In this document: one piece after another, positions 58,875 to 64,000 of the stretch
How the letters are laid out: the number at the start of each line of letters is the position of its first letter
How positions within the stretch are numbered: the first letter of the stretch is position 1
NCBI GenBank assembly: GCA_033961575.1
Contig: CM066733.1
Span: 134,776,421 to 134,840,420 of the forward strand
From: Aselliscus stoliczkanus
Lineage: Eukaryota; Chordata; Mammalia; Chiroptera; Hipposideridae
Direction: 5' to 3'
Length of the DNA stretch: 64,000 nt
Made by a program: the position numbers and the translations under genes
Notes under the pieces: model-generated
What the model was told of the DNA's origin: nothing
The model's database searches: none
Seen by the model: only the letters and a program-made list of their open reading frames with translations

Positions 58875-61720
58875 AGGACACAGAGAGACTATCTCTTCTT
58901 TGAATGTGAAAATAAGAACAAAGAAAAAGATGCATAGTGCGATGATTTAAATTGAAGACAAGTTTAATTGATGAAGCCCACACGTGTTGGATTGGATCAT
59001 CTTGGTAAAAAAAAAAAAATTAAATAGCTGATTTGATTATCTGTGGAGAGGGGGGCAGAATGGAGGCCCTTCAAATAGCCACTGTGAAGAGAACACTAAA
59101 GAAGCTCCCTCAGCAGAGAAGTGATAGGCAATATGGAGGGGTAATGACATTGCTGCATCTAAGTTTCTATTGAGCCAAGACTTTACACTGAGTGGTCCTC
59201 TCATAGCCGTGCTTCGTATGCTGACAGAGATGTAAAGAAAGCTGATGGAGGTGGTCCATGGTTGGGTTAGGCTCAGGAAAGTCGAAGAAAGAGGAAATCA
59301 GCTGACCATGGTGTCAATGGTTGGTTAGAAAACAGATTGAGAAGATTTGGGGAGACAATCAGTAACAAGGTTGTGGTTAGAGAAAGGAACATTCACAAAT
59401 GAGATCCCAAATGAGACATAATCCTTTGGCACCTGTCATTCTGAGGGCACACAAAAAATATTAAAAGGCAAATATTATGTTACCTCTAAAGAAAAATGAA
59501 GTTTGGGAAAATGAACAGTAGACACAGATTTTTAGATCAATTGGCTAAACATAGTTCTGCCAACTAGCTATGAGATTTTAAGCAAGTCCCTTGGTCTAAC
59601 CCTAGGACTCAGTGTTCTCATTTACACTATGAAGGGGTTTGCCTAGATAACTTCTCAGGACTTGTACACCTGAATCACTACCTTAGCTTGTTAGGTTGCT
59701 TAGCTGCATACATCATTAACCTATAAAAATCTTCTCTGCCATGAGTTTCCTTCCAGTTTCTTTCCCACTCCAAAACATTTCTTTTTTTGATGTCTCCCCT
59801 TGCCTCCATTTCCCCATCCCCCAAATGGCTGTAACAATCTTGACATTAGAAATAGGCATCTTGTGGGGAAAAACCTCAAGGTTCCCATTTGTTTTCTAGC
59901 ATTAAACTAGCAAAAGAATTTACTGGTAATCCGCTTAAAGAGATGGAACCTTATTAAAACCAAAAACAAGTGGCTCATGGGAAAGCTTTTGTGCATTGAA
60001 GCATAACTTCTCATTTGTGTCAGCCAAAAGTTGCACTGACTTATATTGTCGTGCATTTTAACCAAATTAAGTATCACATTATCATTACAAGTTTCACAAC
60101 TTGTATCCTATGGTTTTCTTCTTCCTTTTTTCTTTTACCGAAAAGTTGAGTTTAAGGTAAAACTTCAATCTGCAAAATGAGCAGGCTCATCCAACATGCT
60201 GTCAGCTGACCCACTTGTTTCATTTTAAATGAAGCTAACTTTTGTTCCTAACACTCTCTCCTTCTTACCTCACCTCTACACTCTACCTGCTTCCTGGAAA
60301 TGTCACTCAGGTCAGACTTCTCAGATGTAATGTGAGATGGTTTTTATCTCCCAGACCAGGTGCTGCAGCATTTGCAACTGCACGGTCCTGTGGCTGTAAT
60401 GTTTAGACACAGGTTTACAAATGAGTAGAGTCTAAGGACAGAATCTTCTATAGAATACAGACATCACAGAAATTTTGAGTTGCTTGGTTACCAGTGAACT
60501 TGATTATAAAAACATAAGCTATATGAATGTATATGTACATTCATGGGATATATCCATCCCACTAATTTGCAAATGAAATCTACTGAAATGCAAAGGAAAT
60601 CTTATTTTAAAGTTATGCTATTACTGGCAATAGCAATAATGATTTGTACTATTCCATACACTTGCACATATGCTGAGAATGTGTTCTTCATAGTCATCTT
60701 CAGGCTGTGCAGGAGCGGGTTGAACATTCACTCACTCATTTAGTCAACTGTCCTATCTCAGGAGATGGGCAAAAGGCCAAATTGTCCTTTGAGGCAAATG
60801 GACAGGTGGTTTTAGGAAAGGCCAGGTATTTACAGAGGCTGATTGCATCCTAGAACTCAGAAGATCGAGAAGTGATGCACAAGGGACACCGGAATCTCCA
60901 TCATAATTTGTGCAAATGATTCACACAAGATTTACAGAAACTTGATAACTGGACAGAGAGGATACTATTTTAGAGCCACACCACCAGGTAGGCATAAGGT
61001 AGGATTCATGCTGACAACTTGCTGGAGCATCGTATTGCCACCTTGTTAAGGAGGACCCATGTTTCACATCAAAATTTCTTGGGGGACCCATCCCACCCCT
61101 CATGCTAATTGTTGTCCTCTTTGTATTTGTTAATTGAGAAATACACAATGAGGAAAATCCACTAGAAATCACTAATGCTTTAAATTGAACTTACACTTCA
61201 CTAATTCCAGCAGTACAATGTCAGTTTTCAAGGTATCTCCTCTCAGTTCCAAATTCCTTCCATAGCTGCTCTGTACATGTAGACCGGACCCTTTAAGCAG
61301 CTCTCCTTTACAATGAGAGCCTATGTGAATCTTGGTCTGTGAGGCCATGCCCTGGAACGGCACTGCGAAAAGACAGGGCCTTCTCTGCCTGGTTCCAGGG
61401 TGCTCTGTGTTGCTTTTTCTCGTCCCTGTTGCATGATTGATCAGTGGTGCCATGTGCATGGGCATCCAGTGGTGCCCTGTCCCTGCCACATGCCCAGGAT
61501 CCCTCAGTCACTATTCAGCCCCAGCCTGGGCCTGTAACCATCTTCACACAGCTCTCCAACATGGGTACTGCACGCTGCAGGCCTCACATCCACAGACGTG
61601 GCCCAGCTCCCTCTGAGCACCCCATCTGTACACCCACCCCCTAGGCCAGCTTGCTGGTGCCCTGAAGGATTGTTTCCCATGGCCTTCCCAACCACTACAC
61701 CGAGCGTTCCTGGTCTTGCA
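58875..61720. other. intergenic, MIR fragment within
   Basis: No gene is supported. A MIR-like fragment lies at about 59525-59660 (TGAGATTTTAAGCAAGTCCC, then TGTTCTCATTTACACTATGAA). The GC-rich minus-strand frames at 61172-61695 do not show a known domain. Confidence 0.45.
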
Positions 61721-61726
61721 CTGTCT

Positions 61727-62060
61727 TAGTCTCCTCAGGCTGCTATGGCAGAATGCATGGACTTGGTGGCTTACACAACAAATATTTATTTCTCACAGCT
61801 CTGGAAGCCAGACGTCTGAGATCAGGGTGCCTGCGTGGTCAGGTTCTTGGTAAGTACTTTTTCTTAACACATTGAGGACGGGGCATTTAAATGTATAGAT
61901 GCAAATCTGCGTCACTGGTCCACAATGTGTTAATTTAGAGATGACTGGTCTTTCAGAGAGGAAGACGGGACTAGTTCTCCTCTCCTTCTTATAAGGACAC
62001 ACATCTCATGATGGGGGCTATACCCTCATGACCTAATGATCTCCTAAAAGCCTCACCTCC
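61727..62060 (-). mobile_element. MaLR (MLT1/MST-like) LTR, antisense, interrupted
   Basis: GGCTGCTATGGCAGAATGC, TTTCTCACAGCTCTGGAAGC and CTTCTTATAAGGACACACAT mark a MaLR LTR. A 62-bp TTAA-flanked element (61868-61929) sits within it. Confidence 0.75.
61868..61929. mobile_element. 62-bp piggyBac-like MITE
   Basis: The ends CACATTGAGGAC and GTCCACAATGTG are inverted repeats with one mismatch in 12. TTAA lies immediately on both sides (61864-61867 and 61930-61933), the diagnostic piggyBac target duplication. It has no coding capacity and is unusually small. Confidence 0.75.
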
Positions 62061-62061
62061 A

Positions 62062-62460
62062 AATGCAGCCGTGTGCCACATAGTGACATTTCTGCTAAGG
62101 ATGGAACACATAGACAACAGTGGTCCTGTAAGAACATCCAGAAAAATTCACAGTGAAGGTTTAGCAGAAACTTTGCAGGCCTCAACAAGCTTCTTAAAAA
62201 GTTTGAAAACATGGAACTCAACACCAAAAGGTTTTTGTTACTAGAGAGGAATGTTCAGGATGCATTATCTGCTAACAAGCAAATCCATGATGAAACAAAC
62301 AAACAAACAAACAAACAAAAACCCAAGCAAACCACCATGAATGTATTTCTGAAAAGAGCAACGGGTCCTCAAGAAGAGCCTCAGGCATGTCCTCAGGAGG
62401 TATGTTGTTATCATGGGAGATGACAGGTCACCTGATTCCTACAGAGGGATTCCTCTATCA
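62062..62460 (+). pseudogene. Tigger-like transposon with possible transposase C-terminal relic
   Basis: GTGTGCCACATAGTGACATTT, followed by GACAACAGTGGTCCTGTAAG, matches a Tigger-type repeat segment. The frame at 62211-62423 reads MELNTKRFLLLERNVQDALS and later TMNVFLKRATGPQEEPQ, with a spacing reminiscent of pogo/Tigger transposase C-termini. An (AAAC)n tract (62292-62321) interrupts it. Assignment of the coding relic is tentative. Confidence 0.4.
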
Positions 62461-62950
62461 CACTGCTAACCTCATCAGCTTGCTATTAGGGACAGGACAG
62501 AAAGCTTCCATCATTGTCTATGTTCTGGAGCAGATCAAAAGTCATAGAAGTCATCTATTTTGGGAAGATATTGATGGAATTAGTCTTTCAAAATACCTGG
62601 ATCTGGCTTTGGAAGGATTGGATTTTAGGGGACATTTTAAATTCCTCTGTTTTTCCACCTAATTTATTATTTTTTCTAAAAAAAGACAATCTTTGAGTCA
62701 ATTTTGATAATTTATAATTCCCACAAAAAATGTATTGATTTCATCTAAATATTTGGTTGATGTGCTTAATGTCATAAATAGTATTTAATTTGTAAGTATC
62801 CTCTATATCTGTGATCAAAACCTATTTCTCACACCAAATGATGTTATTATGTGTCTCCCCTTTTCTTTACGGTCACAGATACCAGGAATTTGCTTATTTA
62901 ATGGTCTTTTCATAGAACCAGTTCTGTATTTTCCATGCCAATTCTATTAC
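62461..62950. other. intergenic, AT-rich
   Basis: No gene or clear repeat is seen. Confidence 0.4.
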
Positions 62951-62958
62951 ATGGTATT

Positions 62959-62962
62959 CTTT

Positions 62963-63022
<60 letters not shown>

Positions 63023-63023
63023 T
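62959..63023. repeat. (TTTC)n microsatellite
   Basis: About 15 TTTC units. A pure pyrimidine tract on the plus strand. Confidence 0.97.
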
Positions 63024-63305
63024 TTTAATTTGATAAGAGGAGTGTTATGTGGACTCTCAGGTACAGAAATGTGAGATAATCATACTTTTTTTCTTTATGA
63101 CCCACTATTATAATTGTTCTGTATAAGACTCTATTTTAATTATTTTATTTTTCTTATTTTACTGTAACCCCCACTCTCATTCCCTTCCCCTGAATGCACT
63201 TCTTTAGTTCCTGGATCACTGTATATTCTACAAAAAATATAGCATTTTTTATTTACTTCACTCAACTCTGTAATTTAAAAACAAATCTATCAATGTTGTG
63301 TGCTT
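63024..63305. repeat. old L1-like fragment, antisense
   Basis: TCACTGTATATTCTACAAAA and TTTACTTCACTCAACTCTG look L1-derived. AT-rich with no open frame. Confidence 0.35.
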
Positions 63306-63309
63306 ATAT

Positions 63310-63745
63310 TGGTTTCTTGTTGCTGCTGTAACTAATTATCTCAAATTTGGTGACTTAAAACGAACAAAAAAACTATTATCTATAGTTCTGGAGGTCAGCA
63401 GTGCAAAATCAATGTCAACTACCACCTAAAGTCACTGGGCTACAGTGAAGATGTTGCCAGGACTGGTTCTTTCAGATGCCCTGAGAGAAGAATCTGTTTT
63501 GTTGACTTTTTCAACTTCCAGAAGTCACCTGCATTCCTTGGCCCATGACTCCTTCCTTGCTTCACTCTAACCTCTTGCTTCCTTCATCACATTTCCTACA
63601 CTATAATCCTACTGTCTCCCTCTGTTGAGGACCCCCATTATTCTTTTGGGCCCACCTTAGGAGCCTTAACTTAATCACATCTGCAGAGATTCTGGGGGTT
63701 AGAAGGTGGCCATCATTAGGGGACCATTATTCAGCCTACAACAAT
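63310..63745 (-). mobile_element. MaLR (MLT1-like) LTR, antisense
   Basis: TTGCTGCTGTAACTAATTATC, ATAGTTCTGGAGGTCAGCAG and ATTATTCAGCCTACAACA follow the MLT1 LTR read on the minus strand. Confidence 0.75.
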
Positions 63746-63749
63746 GGTC

Positions 63750-63900
63750 ATCTAATTCCTCTCTTCTACCAGCTGTGTAGTATTCCATGGTATATATACA
63801 CCATACTTTACGTATCCACCCCCTTAAGGATGGACTCCTGCTGCTATGTGTATCTCGTTAATGAATATCCTCTAACATGTCCCTTTAAGGATCTGTGTGA
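63750..63900 (-). repeat. L1 3' fragment, antisense
   Basis: GTGTAGTATTCCATGGTATA and the bases to CACCATACTTTACGTATCC are the common antisense L1 end region. Confidence 0.7.
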
Positions 63901-64000
63901 GAGTTTCTCAGGGCTATATAAAGAGACAATGAGGGCTGGGAAGAGCTGATGCAAATTACCAAGCCCCACCACCTGGAAGGATGCACGGGCCTGTAGTGTA

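Overview
The window is nuclear DNA from a placental mammal, most likely a bat. It carries the last four coding exons and the 3' UTR of TNFAIP3 (A20) on the + strand (180 to about 6575), followed by about 57 kb of intergenic DNA in which I find no further gene. The bat assignment rests on a Ves-type SINE (20174-20358), many young tRNA-derived SINEs with near-perfect target-site duplications, and short mariner-like and piggyBac-like DNA transposons. The exact bat family cannot be fixed from this sequence alone.

Gene region (1-6.6 kb): exon 6 (180-360) encodes part of the C-terminal portion of the OTU deubiquitinase domain. Exon 7 (1590-2497) holds the end of that domain and zinc fingers 1-4. 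Exon 8 (3561-3742) holds zinc finger 5. Exon 9 (4477-4761) holds zinc fingers 6 and 7 and the stop codon. (Numbering follows the human gene as I remember it.) All splice sites are GT-AG, phases agree across each junction, and the exons join into one open frame of about 518 residues, matching the C-terminal two thirds of A20. The catalytic Cys/His half lies upstream of the window. The 3' UTR carries AU-rich elements, seed matches for microRNAs reported to act on A20, and a canonical AATAAA at 6551.

Intergenic region (6.6-64 kb): a mosaic of old mammalian repeats (L2, MIR, L1M, hAT-Charlie, Tigger-like, MaLR LTRs), younger lineage-specific insertions (three related tRNA-derived SINE types, one solo retroviral LTR, small TIR elements) and stretches with no recognisable repeat. 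In man a known NF-kB-responsive TNFAIP3 enhancer lies about 26 kb past the gene. The matching interval here (near 32 kb) contains a perfect kB site beside an AT-rich tract.

No unknown protein system, CRISPR array, operon or non-repeat RNA gene was found. The most interesting points are an in-frame cryptic splice donor inside exon 7, two TIR elements between microsatellites in intron 7, a 64-bp perfect palindrome, a 62-bp piggyBac-like element inside an LTR, multi-module SINEs that share a tail with the Ves SINE, and a CTCF-like motif carried by these SINEs.
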